Made by a program: the position numbers and the translations under genes. A stretch of 64,000 bases of DNA. Source: Ruminococcus sp. (lineage in GTDB: Bacteria > Bacillota > Clostridia > Oscillospirales > Ruminococcaceae). The first letter of the stretch is position 1; each line of letters starts with the position of its first letter. Positions 47,107 to 56,712 of the stretch are shown one piece after another. The notes under the pieces are model-generated. The model made no database searches. It was not told where the DNA came from and saw only the letters and a list, made by a program, of their open reading frames with translations. The stretch spans positions 51,960 through 115,959 of the forward strand of contig JAFYGE010000042.1 of assembly GCA_017543335.1 (NCBI GenBank). Direction: 5' to 3'.

Positions 47107-49467
47107 TCAAAGTTTTTTCAGCTTGGCAAAATTAGCCATTATCTTTTTTGTACCTACTTTATCAAATGCTATTTCAAGCATTGAATCGTTAGCCATTTTC
47201 TTAACTGAGAGAATAGTACCCTCTCCGAAAACGTTATGGGACACTTTTTCTCCGGCAGTATATGTAACAGCTTCTTTCGGAGCTGTACCGGCATGGAGTT
47301 TATTTCTGGCAAGCTGCTGCTGGAGTGTTGTAGAGTGGACCTCAGTAACGGAATTATCCTTCTCATTCATCTGGCTTCTCATGGCAGCTGCATTGTCATG
47401 CTTCTCCATAAGCTCGCTTCCTACCTCACGCATAAAACGTGAAGTAATATTTCTCTGTGTCTGACCGAACAGCATTCTCTGACTTGCATTTGTGAGGTAA
47501 AGTCGCTTTTTTGCACGAGTTATAGCAACATAAGCAAGTCTGCGTTCTTCCTCCATATCCTCTTCACTGTCGAAGCTTCTGGAGCTTGGGAAGATACCGT
47601 CGTCCATACCGATAACAAAGATATTCTCGTATTCAAGTCCCTTTGCGGAGTGAACTGTCATGAGGGTAACTTTATCGTCAGTACCGTCATCACGGTCAGC
47701 CTCGGTATAGAGTGCGACTTCTTCAAGGAATCCGCTGAGAGAAGGTTCGTCAGCTTCCTGCATATATTTAACCATTGAAGAGCGGAGCTCCTCAACGTTT
47801 TCTATTTTTGTATCGCCGTTTTCAAGAGTTTTCAGATATTCAAGGTAACCGGTCTTATCAAGAAGAAGGTCAAGGAATTCATCAAGCGGAAGCTCCTCAG
47901 ACTTCTCTGTGAGCATTTCAAACATTGCATAGGCATTTTTGAGAGCAGTTGTCTTCTTTGCAAGCGGAGCGTACTCATCACAAGTCCTTAGAACATCGAA
48001 CGGAGAAAGCTTGAGGTCACGGCTTATATCATCTATAAGAGCCAATGTGGAGTCACCGATTCCACGCTTAGGCTCATTTATTATTCTTCTGAATCTGAGC
48101 ATATCGTTATGGTTATTGATGAACGCAAGATAAGAGGTAACGTCCTTTATTTCCTTGCGGTCATAGAATCTCATACCGCCGTACACACGGTAAGGGATAC
48201 CGCACTTCACGAACATCCGCTCAACAGCGTTGGACTGTGCATTCATACGGTAGAGCACAGCACAATTTGAGTAATGTCCTGTCTCTTTATAGTGAGCCAG
48301 AACAGTATCGGCTACGAATTTTGCCTCGTCAGTTTCATCAACAGCCTTATACCAGTATATCTTATCGCCCTTATCGCCGGAAGTCCAGAGTGACTTCTCC
48401 TTGCGTCCGGTATTATGTGATATAACGGAATTTGCCGCATCGAGTATTGTCTGAGTAGAGCGATAATTCTGTTCAAGGCGGATAACTGCCGCACCCTTGA
48501 ACTGAGACTCGAAACCGAGTATATTCTCGATATTAGCTCCTCTGAACTTATAGATACTCTGGTCATCGTCACCAACTACGCAGAGATTTCCGTGAGCCTG
48601 CGAAAGAAGCGAAACGAGCTTGAACTGAACATGGTTAGTATCCTGATACTCGTCGACCATTATGTACTTATAGCGTTTCTGATACTTTTCAAGTACCTCC
48701 GGAAACTGTTCAAAGAGTTCTACAGTAAGGCAGAGTATATCATCGAAATCTACTGCATTTGCAGTTCTCATACGCTGCTGATAAAGCTCATAAAGACGTG
48801 CTATGAGCTTTTTCCGGTAGTCCTGACCTGCACTTGCTTTCATCTCATCCGGAGTTATCATCTTATCCTTTGCAAAGCTTATCTCGCTGAGCACTGTTCT
48901 CGGAGCAAGCTGCTTTTCAGAAATATCAAGGTCACCCATTGCAGCTTTTATCATACGCTGACTGTCGTCAGAATCGTATATAGTAAAGTCTCTGCTATAG
49001 CCGAGTGTCTCTATCTCGCTTCTCAGAATACGCACGCAAGCAGAATGGAATGTTGACGCATTAATATTCATGCCGTCCTCGCCCAGCATAGCAGAGAGTC
49101 GGTCTCTCAATTCTCCGGCAGCCTTATTGGTGAAAGTAATGGCAAGAATATTCCAAGGCTTAATTGGGTCAACAGCAACAATATCCCTTAGGGTGTCCAT
49201 ATCATCTGTCTTTCCCTCGGCATAGTCGTTGAGGAAGCTTATATCCTCGTCACTGCCCTGACGTGTATCATCAAAGTAAGCGTTGCCGAAGTTTATCATA
49301 TTTGCAATACGGTTTATGATAACTGTAGTCTTACCGCTTCCTGCTCCTGCAAGTACGAGCACAGGACCGTTTACTGTAAATACAGCCTGCTGCTGCATCT
49401 CATTCATACGGCTGAAATATTTTTTCAGTGCAGCCTGTTTTGCTTTAATGAATAAATTCTTGTCCAT
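47107..49467 (-). CDS. pcrA: UvrD/PcrA-type DNA helicase
   Basis: A 786-residue superfamily 1 ATP-dependent 3'-5' helicase for repair and removal of plasmid or replication obstacles. Helicase motifs: GAGSGKTTVI (motif I, near residue 40), LAITFTNKAA, STFHSACVRILR, MVDEYQDTNHVQ, VGDDDQSIYKFRGA, LEQNYRST, VTLMTVHSAKGLEYENIFV and YVAITRAKKRLYL. The C-terminus has the PcrA-type basic tail. ATG 49467 has GGAG eight bases upstream. PcrA is favoured over UvrD because this is a Firmicute. Confidence 0.95.
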   Translation of the reverse strand: MDKNLFIKAKQAALKKYFSRMNEMQQQAVFTVNGPVLVLAGAGSGKTTVIINRIANMINFGNAYFDDTRQGSDEDISFLNDYAEGKTDDMDTLRDIVAVDPIKPWNILAITFTNKAAGELRDRLSAMLGEDGMNINASTFHSACVRILRSEIETLGYSRDFTIYDSDDSQRMIKAAMGDLDISEKQLAPRTVLSEISFAKDKMITPDEMKASAGQDYRKKLIARLYELYQQRMRTANAVDFDDILCLTVELFEQFPEVLEKYQKRYKYIMVDEYQDTNHVQFKLVSLLSQAHGNLCVVGDDDQSIYKFRGANIENILGFESQFKGAAVIRLEQNYRSTQTILDAANSVISHNTGRKEKSLWTSGDKGDKIYWYKAVDETDEAKFVADTVLAHYKETGHYSNCAVLYRMNAQSNAVERMFVKCGIPYRVYGGMRFYDRKEIKDVTSYLAFINNHNDMLRFRRIINEPKRGIGDSTLALIDDISRDLKLSPFDVLRTCDEYAPLAKKTTALKNAYAMFEMLTEKSEELPLDEFLDLLLDKTGYLEYLKTLENGDTKIENVEELRSSMVKYMQEADEPSLSGFLEEVALYTEADRDDGTDDKVTLMTVHSAKGLEYENIFVIGMDDGIFPSSRSFDSEEDMEEERRLAYVAITRAKKRLYLTNASQRMLFGQTQRNITSRFMREVGSELMEKHDNAAAMRSQMNEKDNSVTEVHSTTLQQQLARNKLHAGTAPKEAVTYTAGEKVSHNVFGEGTILSVKKMANDSMLEIAFDKVGTKKIMANFAKLKKL

Positions 49468-49553
49468 ATCTCTATCTCCATTGCTAAGTAGTATCAAAAG
49501 TGATATAACATATCACCGCATATCTAAATCACTATTTTATAATTTACATAGTA

Positions 49554-49582
49554 ATTATACCACACTTTTAATCACTTGAAAA
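49554..49582 (-). promoter_or_regulatory. Promoter of pcrA
   Basis: On the minus strand an extended -10 (TGG before TATAAT) with a modest -35 (TTTTCA) 17 bases upstream; leader of about 85 bases. Confidence 0.65.
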
Positions 49583-49625
49583 GACCTATAATATTTTTTA
49601 ATTTTTTATATTATACATAATAGCA

Positions 49626-49657
49626 TAAAATATCCGGAACTAAAACGTTCCGGATAT
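49626..49657 (-). terminator. Terminator after glgP
   Basis: ATATCCGGAAC pairs perfectly with GTTCCGGATAT around six bases and is followed on the minus strand by TTTT. Confidence 0.75.
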
Positions 49658-49723
49658 CTATTTACCACAATTTATAGAGTTATCTGCCGCAGACAGCAAA
49701 TGTCCGTCTGTAAGCCTTGACTA

Positions 49724-52069
49724 TCACTTTATATTCCAGATATTCTCAGCATAGTCTGCGATAGTACGGTCAGAGCTGAACTTTCCTGCATTGCACATAT
49801 TAAGCCACTGTTTTTTAGCAAAAGCAAGTCTGTCGGAGGAATAATCGCTGACGCAGCGAAGCTTAGTCTCGACATAGCTCTCCATATCGCCAAGGAGATA
49901 GTAGTGATCGGGAGCGTGCCAGCTCGCACCGTCAAGAAGTGACATATAAAGCTCACGGAAATCACCGCTTCCGCCGTCTGAAACAGTACCGTCTATAAGT
50001 GAGGATACTACTCTGCGTATCATATCATTTTCAGCGAATAACTTACGGCTGTCATAATCAGGAACTATCTTTTCAAGCTCCTCGACTTTAGCTCCGAAGA
50101 TATAGTTATTATCCTCGCCAGCTTCCTGAACTATCTCGATGTTAGCACCGTCATATGTTCCGAGTGTGACTGCACCGTTGAGCATCAGTTTCATATTACC
50201 TGTACCGCTCGCTTCTGTTCCGGCTGTTGAGATCTGCTCTGAAACATCTGCTGCTGCAACAAGCTTCTCTGCATATGAAACATTATAATTCTGTACGAAT
50301 ACAACACGGATAAGGTCCTTTGTATCGGGATCTGAAGATACTATCCTGCCTATTTCGTTGATGTATTTGATTATTGCTTTTGCTCTCCTGTATCCCGGAG
50401 CAGATTTAGCTCCGAAAATGAATGTTGTAGGAGTGAAATTCTTTATACTTCCGTCCTTGATGCCGTAGTACAGCCAGAGTATAGAAAAGGCATTGAGCAG
50501 CTGTCTCTTATACTCATGCAGACGCTTTATCTGAATATCAAATACTGAATCAGTGTCAAGCTCTGTTCCCTCACGCTCCTTGATAAACTCGGCAAGCTGA
50601 GTTTTCTTGGACTGTTTTATATCTATGAATCTTCTGAGTATAGCCTCATCATCCGCATACTTTGTAAGTTCTTTAAGGCGGTCAAGGTCGACTACCCAGT
50701 TATCGTCACCGAGAAGTTCAGTTATCAGTGAAGAAAGCTCCTTATTGCACAGTGCTATCCAGCGACGCTGAGTTATACCGTTAGTCTCGTTTCTGAAACG
50801 CTCCGGATATAGCTTATACCAATCCGCAAGTACGGAATCCTTGAGTATCTGAGTGTGTATCTCAGCAACTCCGTTTATATGACTTGATGCATAGCAAGCC
50901 ATGTCAGCCATGTGGATGAGGTCACCTTTTATTATCTTCATGTCGTTGATAGTCTTTTTCTGTACGTCCTTTGAATACAGTTCAGCTATCAGAGCTTCAT
51001 TTATCTGAATAATTATCTCGTAAATTCTCGGAAGGACTTCTTCAACAAGACCAATATACCACTTTTCAAGAGCTTCCTGCATTACTGTGTGGTTGGTGTA
51101 GTTGAATATCTTTTTAGCCATTTCAAGAGCTTTTTCAAAGGAATATCCCTCGTTGTCAACAAGCTGACGGATAAGCTCCGGAATCGATATTACCGGATGA
51201 GTATCATTGAGCTGTATAGAGATATAGTCAGCGAGGTTATCAAGAGTGCCGAAGCGAGCCTTATGTTTTCTGATAATGTCCGTGAGTGACGCACAGCTAA
51301 AGAAATACTGCTGCTTCAGACGAAGCTTCTTACCCTCGTCAGTATCGTCATTAGGATAAAGAACACGGGAGATGTCCTCAGCATATATCTTTTCTTTTGA
51401 AGCTTCAAGGTAGTCCTGCTTGTTGAATGTATCGAAGTCGAACTCCTTTACAGGCTCAGCCTGCCAGAGACGCAGAGTTCCCACATTTTCGGTCTTGCAT
51501 CCGAAAACCGGCATATCATACGGTACTGCCTTTACAGTCTGACCATTATACTCGATGAGTACTGTCTCGTCGTCGCAGCGTACTGACCACGGATCGCCGT
51601 ATTTAGTCCAGTCATCGATGTCCTCTTTCTGAAATCCGTCAACTATAGACTGCTTGAAAAGTCCGTACTTATAGCGGATTCCATAGCCGTCCAGAGGAAG
51701 TCCGAGAGTTGCGGCACTGTCGAGGAAGCAAGCTGCAAGTCTGCCGAGTTCGCCGTTGCCGAGAGCAGCATCCTCTATACATTCAAGGTCAGCAAGGTCA
51801 ATGCCAAGTTCACTGAAAACCTCGTTTACTTCGTCATATATTCCGAGACAGAGAAGGTTATTATACACAGCTCTGCCCACAAGGAACTCCATTGAAAGGT
51901 ATGCCGCACGACGCTTTGAGAGGTGCTCCTGACGGCTGTTATTCCAGCGGTCAGCGTAGATTTCCATTATAGTCTCGCCGAGTGCATTGTGTATTTTTTC
52001 CGGTGATGCAGACTTTATATCCTTTGGAAGTCTGCCTGTGAATTTCTCTGTAAATAGCTTCTTATCCAT
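49724..52069 (-). CDS. glgP: Glycogen/maltodextrin phosphorylase
   Basis: A 781-residue PLP-dependent enzyme that releases glucose 1-phosphate from alpha-1,4-glucans. The PLP lysine is in EASGTGNMKLMLNGAVTLGT (the family signature); the N-terminal YLSMEFLVGR, LGNGELGRLAACFLDS and QLNDTHP are also diagnostic. Slightly shorter than the 800-850 typical. ATG 52069 has GGAG eight bases upstream, preferred over ATG 52087. It lies 26 bases downstream of malQ; together the two degrade glycogen or maltodextrins. Confidence 0.96.
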   Translation of the reverse strand: MDKKLFTEKFTGRLPKDIKSASPEKIHNALGETIMEIYADRWNNSRQEHLSKRRAAYLSMEFLVGRAVYNNLLCLGIYDEVNEVFSELGIDLADLECIEDAALGNGELGRLAACFLDSAATLGLPLDGYGIRYKYGLFKQSIVDGFQKEDIDDWTKYGDPWSVRCDDETVLIEYNGQTVKAVPYDMPVFGCKTENVGTLRLWQAEPVKEFDFDTFNKQDYLEASKEKIYAEDISRVLYPNDDTDEGKKLRLKQQYFFSCASLTDIIRKHKARFGTLDNLADYISIQLNDTHPVISIPELIRQLVDNEGYSFEKALEMAKKIFNYTNHTVMQEALEKWYIGLVEEVLPRIYEIIIQINEALIAELYSKDVQKKTINDMKIIKGDLIHMADMACYASSHINGVAEIHTQILKDSVLADWYKLYPERFRNETNGITQRRWIALCNKELSSLITELLGDDNWVVDLDRLKELTKYADDEAILRRFIDIKQSKKTQLAEFIKEREGTELDTDSVFDIQIKRLHEYKRQLLNAFSILWLYYGIKDGSIKNFTPTTFIFGAKSAPGYRRAKAIIKYINEIGRIVSSDPDTKDLIRVVFVQNYNVSYAEKLVAAADVSEQISTAGTEASGTGNMKLMLNGAVTLGTYDGANIEIVQEAGEDNNYIFGAKVEELEKIVPDYDSRKLFAENDMIRRVVSSLIDGTVSDGGSGDFRELYMSLLDGASWHAPDHYYLLGDMESYVETKLRCVSDYSSDRLAFAKKQWLNMCNAGKFSSDRTIADYAENIWNIK

Positions 52070-52095
52070 TAAAAAAACTCCGTTCATAGATAATA

Positions 52096-53568
52096 TTATC
52101 TGTTATAAAGCCTGTTAAGCTTCTTTATAGTCTTTGCCAGTTCGGGAGTAAAGTCCTCAGACTTTGTGCGGAACTGCCAGTTGCATCCGAGTGTCGAAGG
52201 TGTATTCATCCTGCCCTCTTTCGGACTTTCAAGGAAATCCTGTATCTGTGCTGATGCGACCTCTGCAATGCTCCCCCACGCAGCTCTTATCACAGCCATA
52301 GGTATCTCCTTTTTCTTTTTCACATTGAGGTACTGCTTTGCAAATTTAAGAGATTTTTTATCAAGTCCCTCTACCCAGCCGTTGAGAGTCTCATTATCAT
52401 GAGTTCCGGTATAGGCAAAGCAGTTGGAAGTCTTGAAGTTATGAGGGAGATATTCGTTCTCTCCGTCTGAAAATCCGAACTGAAGCACCTTCATGCCGGG
52501 ATATCCACATTTTTTCAGCATTTCTCTTACCTCAGGGGTAAGGAATCCAAGGTCTTCGGCTATTATATTAAGTCTGCCGAGTTTTTCTTCGGCAAGCTCA
52601 AAAAGTTCGCAGTCAGGACCTTTTTTCCACTCACCAACGGTAGCGTCCTCGTTGCCGTAAGGAATGGTATAGTAGCTTTCAAATCCTCTGAAATGGTCTA
52701 TACGGACTATATCATAAAGCTCGGAAGCTTTTTTGATACGTCCTATCCACCATTTATAGCCGGTCTTTTTGTGATAGTCCCAGTCATAAAGAGGATTTCC
52801 CCAGAGCTGTCCGGTCGGAGAGAAATCGTCAGGCGGACATCCTGCCACACATACCGGACGGCGTTTGCGGTCAAACCAGAACAATTTATGGTCTGCCCAC
52901 GCTTCAACGCTGTCGAGAGCACAATATATCGGTATATCGCCTATTATCTCTATACCGTTATCGTTTGCATATTTTTTCAGTTCACTCCACTGACGGCTGA
53001 ATTCATACTGTATGAACTTATAGAATCCGATTTCTTTTTTGAGTTCTTTTTTTGCCTCAGCTACAGCCTTTGGCTTGTGCATAGCGAGGTCATTTTCCCA
53101 TTCATACCATGCTTTTCCGTCATTTTTGAACTTCAAAGCCATGAAAAGTCCGTAATCTTCGAGCCAATCTTTATTGGCATCGCAGAACTTCTTATAGTCC
53201 GGAAATTTTGAGGGTTTGAATCTTGAATATGCAACTCTGAGCACATCAAAACAATGGTCGTAAATGATGCTGTAATCGACTTTATCAGGCTGACTTTCCC
53301 AAGTTATTGAAGCGAACTCGTGATGTTCAAGGAGTCCGTCACCTTCGAGCACATCAAAATCGATAAAATATGGATTTCCCGCATTTACTGAAAACGACTG
53401 ATATGGTGAATCGCCATAGCTTGTCGGTGAAAGCGGAAGTATCTGCCAGCACTTAACTTCTGCTTTTTTCAGAAAATCGACAAATTCAAATGCGTGTCTG
53501 CCCATTTTTCCTATACCGTACTCGGAAGGCAAACTTGATATATGCATTAAAATGCAGCTTTTTCGCAT
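52096..53568 (-). CDS. malQ: 4-alpha-glucanotransferase (amylomaltase)
   Basis: A 490-residue GH77 enzyme that transfers maltosyl units between chains and frees glucose. Family motifs present: MHISSLPSEYGIGKMG, YGDSPYQSFSVNAGNPYFID, IGDIPIYCALDSVE, VRIDHFRGFE (with the nucleophile Asp), IIAEDLGFLTP and YTGTHDNETL. AAAGGAG precedes the ATG. It is followed by glgP. The gene opposite it, 74 bases away, encodes an unrelated membrane protein. Confidence 0.97.
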   Translation of the reverse strand: MRKSCILMHISSLPSEYGIGKMGRHAFEFVDFLKKAEVKCWQILPLSPTSYGDSPYQSFSVNAGNPYFIDFDVLEGDGLLEHHEFASITWESQPDKVDYSIIYDHCFDVLRVAYSRFKPSKFPDYKKFCDANKDWLEDYGLFMALKFKNDGKAWYEWENDLAMHKPKAVAEAKKELKKEIGFYKFIQYEFSRQWSELKKYANDNGIEIIGDIPIYCALDSVEAWADHKLFWFDRKRRPVCVAGCPPDDFSPTGQLWGNPLYDWDYHKKTGYKWWIGRIKKASELYDIVRIDHFRGFESYYTIPYGNEDATVGEWKKGPDCELFELAEEKLGRLNIIAEDLGFLTPEVREMLKKCGYPGMKVLQFGFSDGENEYLPHNFKTSNCFAYTGTHDNETLNGWVEGLDKKSLKFAKQYLNVKKKKEIPMAVIRAAWGSIAEVASAQIQDFLESPKEGRMNTPSTLGCNWQFRTKSEDFTPELAKTIKKLNRLYNR

Positions 53569-53642
53569 AATCTTTAACTCCTTTAACTCTGTATATGTTA
53601 CGATAATATTCAGATAATATTATATGAAACGAGGTGAAAAAA

Positions 53643-54062
53643 ATGAAAATACATCAATATTTCTTTACATTTCTTATGGGTTTTTTTCTCTATGCTCTTG
53701 TCGAAATGACCGGACGAGGCTACACTCACTGGACTATGTGCATAACCGGAGGAATAGTCATGTCTACTCTCTATCACATAAACCGCAGGAACACCATGAC
53801 CTTGATAAAAAGCTGTTTTCTCGGCTCTGTTATCATAACCTCCATAGAACTTCCCGTCGGGATATTCGACAATATTATTATGCACTGGGATGTATGGGAT
53901 TACTCGGACCTGCCGCTGAATTTTATGGGACAGATATGTCTTTTCTTCTCGATATACTGGTTCATACTATGCATCCCAGCATTTTTCATATGCCGTATGA
54001 TACGTGAACGTTTCGAGGCTCAGAAGCCCTGCTCTTTAAGCTCAGATACAAGCTTGACATAG
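53643..54062 (+). CDS. Four-helix membrane protein, ABC permease-like (CmpB type)
   Basis: A 139-residue membrane protein with about four helices and the conserved GSVIITSIELPVGIFDNII and MHWDVWDYSDLPLNFMGQI segments. These resemble the family annotated as putative ABC-transporter permease (COG4905), which has no proven transport role. ATG 53643 is preferred to GTG 53634, since GAGG is eight bases upstream. Its last 43 bases overlap the convergent lipase-like gene. Confidence 0.72.
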   Translation: MKIHQYFFTFLMGFFLYALVEMTGRGYTHWTMCITGGIVMSTLYHINRRNTMTLIKSCFLGSVIITSIELPVGIFDNIIMHWDVWDYSDLPLNFMGQICLFFSIYWFILCIPAFFICRMIRERFEAQKPCSLSSDTSLT

Positions 54063-55354
54063 AACTCACGAACATCGAAATCATGAATGTTGTCACGCAT
54101 CAGGTCAGCAATATCTCCGTGACTTATTCCTCTGTCACCAGCACTTCTCAGAAGTGTGTATTTTTCTCCATGCTGTGCAGAGCCTTCCCATACAAGACCG
54201 TCATTAGGTCCGTTAAGCTTATTAATGATAAGATACCCTACTTTAAGCGGCAGGAATCTTGCAGAATCCGCATTACTCATCAGTGTCATGATACTTCTGT
54301 ATGATACCTTCGGAGAATCCGGCATAAGCTCATCATAGGTCTTGGCTTTTTCAGCACTGAGGTCATGAACTCCGGCTAAAAAGTCCGGAGACTCATCTCC
54401 GAGTTTATGGAATGTATAGTTATAGTCTCTCTCCAATATCTTTACTATACCGTCAGGAACTCTTTTCAGCAAAAAGTCCACCATATCACAGCCCTTATGA
54501 GGTGTATTTATAGTTGTGAGAGTAGCAACATATTTATCCATTCCGAGACAGCTTATAGCATAACGTGAATCAAGTCCGCCCTTAGAATGAGCTATTATGT
54601 TCACCTTCTCTGCACCTGTCTCTGCAAGCACCTTTTCTATAGCCTCCTTAACTTCCTGAGCACTGTCAGCTATAGCAAGTGACGATTGCTGTTTACCGTA
54701 AAAGACCTTAGCACCGTTTCTTTCAAGAACTTTCGGTATTCTTCCCCAGTAATTGAAATACTGCCAGTCACGGAAGAATATGCCGTGCACAAGCAATATC
54801 GGATATTTCGTCTGACAGACTTTGCTTGCTTTCCTTGAGTTTTCCAGTTCCATTCTGTCCGATTCTTCTATATACTCACGGACGGCAGTACGATAAAAAT
54901 CTCGCACCAAAAAAATATTAGCTATCGGCACCCACCAGAATAGCATAAATAATAGATAACGTTTTATCCTTATCTGTCTGCTGTTTATAATAAGATGTAT
55001 CATAGACGAATACAAAACAGCTGCCAGACCTATCATAGGTACAATTATACCCGTTATTTTTATAGCTGCACCGCTTTCAGTCTTCATAAGCCACAACAGT
55101 ACTATAATAGCATCTATAGCCGCAGATATTCCGACTATATACAGAGTATTTATAGCTCTGTTCAACTTGACCAGCCGTCCATTTCCGCCCTCTGCGTCAA
55201 CCCCTTTGAGTATAACAAGGATCCACTGTACAAGTGATGCAGCTGTGTACACGGCTTTTATTATCCAATGTACATCTACTTCAACCCACAATATCGTAAG
55301 ATTCGCAAATATAATCAGCAATAAAATAACTGGTACATACTTCATTATTCTCAT
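54020..55354 (-). CDS. Membrane-embedded alpha/beta hydrolase (lipase-like)
   Basis: A 444-residue protein with two parts: about five membrane helices in the first 165 residues, then an alpha/beta-hydrolase domain (about 180-440). The oxyanion-hole strand is PILLVHGIFF, the nucleophile elbow is AHSKGGLDSRY, and a late ISHGDI supplies a plausible catalytic His. This resembles the triacylglycerol-lipase/PGAP1-type hydrolases. Esterase activity toward lipids at the membrane is inference. GGGG lies eight bases before the ATG. Its 3' end overlaps the plus-strand membrane protein gene. Confidence 0.8.
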   Translation of the reverse strand: MRIMKYVPVILLLIIFANLTILWVEVDVHWIIKAVYTAASLVQWILVILKGVDAEGGNGRLVKLNRAINTLYIVGISAAIDAIIVLLWLMKTESGAAIKITGIIVPMIGLAAVLYSSMIHLIINSRQIRIKRYLLFMLFWWVPIANIFLVRDFYRTAVREYIEESDRMELENSRKASKVCQTKYPILLVHGIFFRDWQYFNYWGRIPKVLERNGAKVFYGKQQSSLAIADSAQEVKEAIEKVLAETGAEKVNIIAHSKGGLDSRYAISCLGMDKYVATLTTINTPHKGCDMVDFLLKRVPDGIVKILERDYNYTFHKLGDESPDFLAGVHDLSAEKAKTYDELMPDSPKVSYRSIMTLMSNADSARFLPLKVGYLIINKLNGPNDGLVWEGSAQHGEKYTLLRSAGDRGISHGDIADLMRDNIHDFDVREFYVKLVSELKEQGF

Positions 55355-55391
55355 AATTAATTCCCCATAAACATATTTAGCTAAAATAAAT

Positions 55392-55422
55392 CAGGCTGTT
55401 CCGTATTTACCAGAACAGCCTG
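55392..55422 (-). terminator. Terminator of the coiled-coil/zinc-ribbon gene
   Basis: CAGGCTGTTC pairs with GAACAGCCTG around eleven bases, followed on the minus strand by a T-rich stretch. Confidence 0.7.
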
Positions 55423-55431
55423 TACTTTTGC

Positions 55432-55866
55432 TCAATAATTCTTATTTGAATCTGCGTTGAAGAAATTGTTGCTGCTTTCGGTATAATAATCGTTTGCTTC
55501 AAGCGACATAAAATCCTCATCTTCAATATCAGGAAGTCTTGCACCGCAGCGGCCGCAGAACTGGAAGCGTTCATTTACCTCTGCATCGCACTTAGGACAT
55601 ATCTTATATCCTCTGATCTGATTCAGCTCATATCTCATTTTCTTGATTCTTCTGCGTCTTGTATCTATATCATCGCAGAGCACTTTAAGTGCAGCCGGAT
55701 CCTCATTAGGATTCTTATAATACTTCTTTCCGATATCTGTAAAGATCTCAACGATCCTTTCTTCCTCATAAAGGATCTTTCTCTTCAGGTTATTACCCTC
55801 AGAGATATTTTTGGTCTTTTCAGAAACCCCCTTGCTGACGTCATTGAATTTATCGAGAATACCCAT
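55432..55866 (-). CDS. Coiled-coil protein with C-terminal zinc ribbon, unknown
   Basis: A 144-residue soluble protein: an amphipathic N-terminus (MGILDKFNDVSKGVSEKTKN), a helical charged middle (about 30-85), and a zinc ribbon (CPKCDAEVNERFQFCGRCG, about 90-108) with an acidic, Asn-rich tail. ATG 55866 is preferred; GGAG lies ten bases upstream. The family is seen in Clostridia next to varied genes, without known function. It has its own terminator. Confidence 0.7.
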   Translation of the reverse strand: MGILDKFNDVSKGVSEKTKNISEGNNLKRKILYEEERIVEIFTDIGKKYYKNPNEDPAALKVLCDDIDTRRRRIKKMRYELNQIRGYKICPKCDAEVNERFQFCGRCGARLPDIEDEDFMSLEANDYYTESSNNFFNADSNKNY

Positions 55867-55991
55867 TTTACCATCACTCCTGTACGACATTTTTCTCGTA
55901 AAACACTACAATTATTATACAACATTGCTGCGATTTCTGTCAAGCGTTTTCCAAAATAAAATTAAGTAAACAAATTATTTTTGTTTACTTT

Positions 55992-56426
55992 TTACATTTC
56001 AGCTATATCATTTTCGGTAAGCTGAATAATTCCGCCTCTGGTAAGGGCATTAGCGGCATTTTCGTTATCGTCAACTCTTATAACAAATGACACTGCTTTA
56101 TCTGAAGCACCTGTAAACGCATAAAGGTATTCTATGTTAACATTTTCTGAACCGAGTATATCAAGCACTCTGCTGAGCTGTCCCGGAGCATCAGGTATAG
56201 AGATAGCAAGTATCTCTGTTACTGCTACTGCATAGGATGCATCCTTTAGTACGTCGACTGCTTTTTCTGTGTCATTTACTATCATTCGGAGTATGCCGAA
56301 ATCCTTTGTATCGGCTACACTGAGGGCACGGATGTTTATTCCGCCGTTTTTCAGTATTGCCATTACTCCTTTGAGCTGATTAGGTCTGTTATCTAAAAAT
56401 ACTGATATTTGTCTTACATTTGACAT
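55992..56426 (-). CDS. Tandem ACT-domain protein (COG4747 type)
   Basis: A 144-residue protein of two ACT domains (about residues 1-68: QISVFLDNRPNQLKGVMAIL; about 70-142: ILAISIPDAPGQLSRVLDI). It has no catalytic domain. Such proteins are commonly encoded next to phenylacetate-CoA ligase genes and probably sense an aromatic or branched amino acid. Here paaK is two genes upstream on the same strand. GGAGG lies six bases before ATG 56426. Confidence 0.88.
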   Translation of the reverse strand: MSNVRQISVFLDNRPNQLKGVMAILKNGGINIRALSVADTKDFGILRMIVNDTEKAVDVLKDASYAVAVTEILAISIPDAPGQLSRVLDILGSENVNIEYLYAFTGASDKAVSFVIRVDDNENAANALTRGGIIQLTENDIAEM

Positions 56427-56442
56427 AATATTCCTCCTTTGC

Positions 56443-56658
56443 TCATTCATCCTCGTACATTACTAAAGCGGAGAAGTCCTGAATGTACTCATTAACGTGT
56501 GTCTGTGCATCATGGCACATACCTTCAGCAGAGCTGTACTTAATGTCAATTACCTTTACGTTCTTGATGAACTGATTGATGTCGTTCTCAAAAGCTGCAA
56601 ACTTTTCGTACTTTTCCTGCTCAGGCATAAAACTTGTTGAAAATATCTTCACTTTCAT
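56443..56658 (-). CDS. Small Cse60-like protein
   Basis: A 71-residue protein with alternating strands and one helix (MKVKIFSTSFMPEQEKYEKF then NVKVIDIKYSSAEG and DFSALVMYE). The order is like the sporulation-linked Cse60 family, but the match is by eye. ATG 56658 has GAGG eight bases upstream. It lies between paaK and the ACT gene, 16 bases before the latter, so it belongs to the ior-paaK transcript. Confidence 0.6.
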   Translation of the reverse strand: MKVKIFSTSFMPEQEKYEKFAAFENDINQFIKNVKVIDIKYSSAEGMCHDAQTHVNEYIQDFSALVMYEDE

Positions 56659-56712
56659 TATTAACACCTCTAAAATAATATATTCAGACAGTCTCCGCTG
56701 CCGTTGGATACT

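Noticed and set aside
46637-47464. A 275-codon plus-strand frame across the pyk-pcrA junction
   Set aside because: It overlaps two well-supported minus-strand genes and shows no signal, domain or ribosome site of its own.
53610-53885. A 91-codon minus-strand frame upstream of malQ
   Set aside because: It is antisense to the better-supported membrane protein gene at 53643-54062 and has no recognisable domain.
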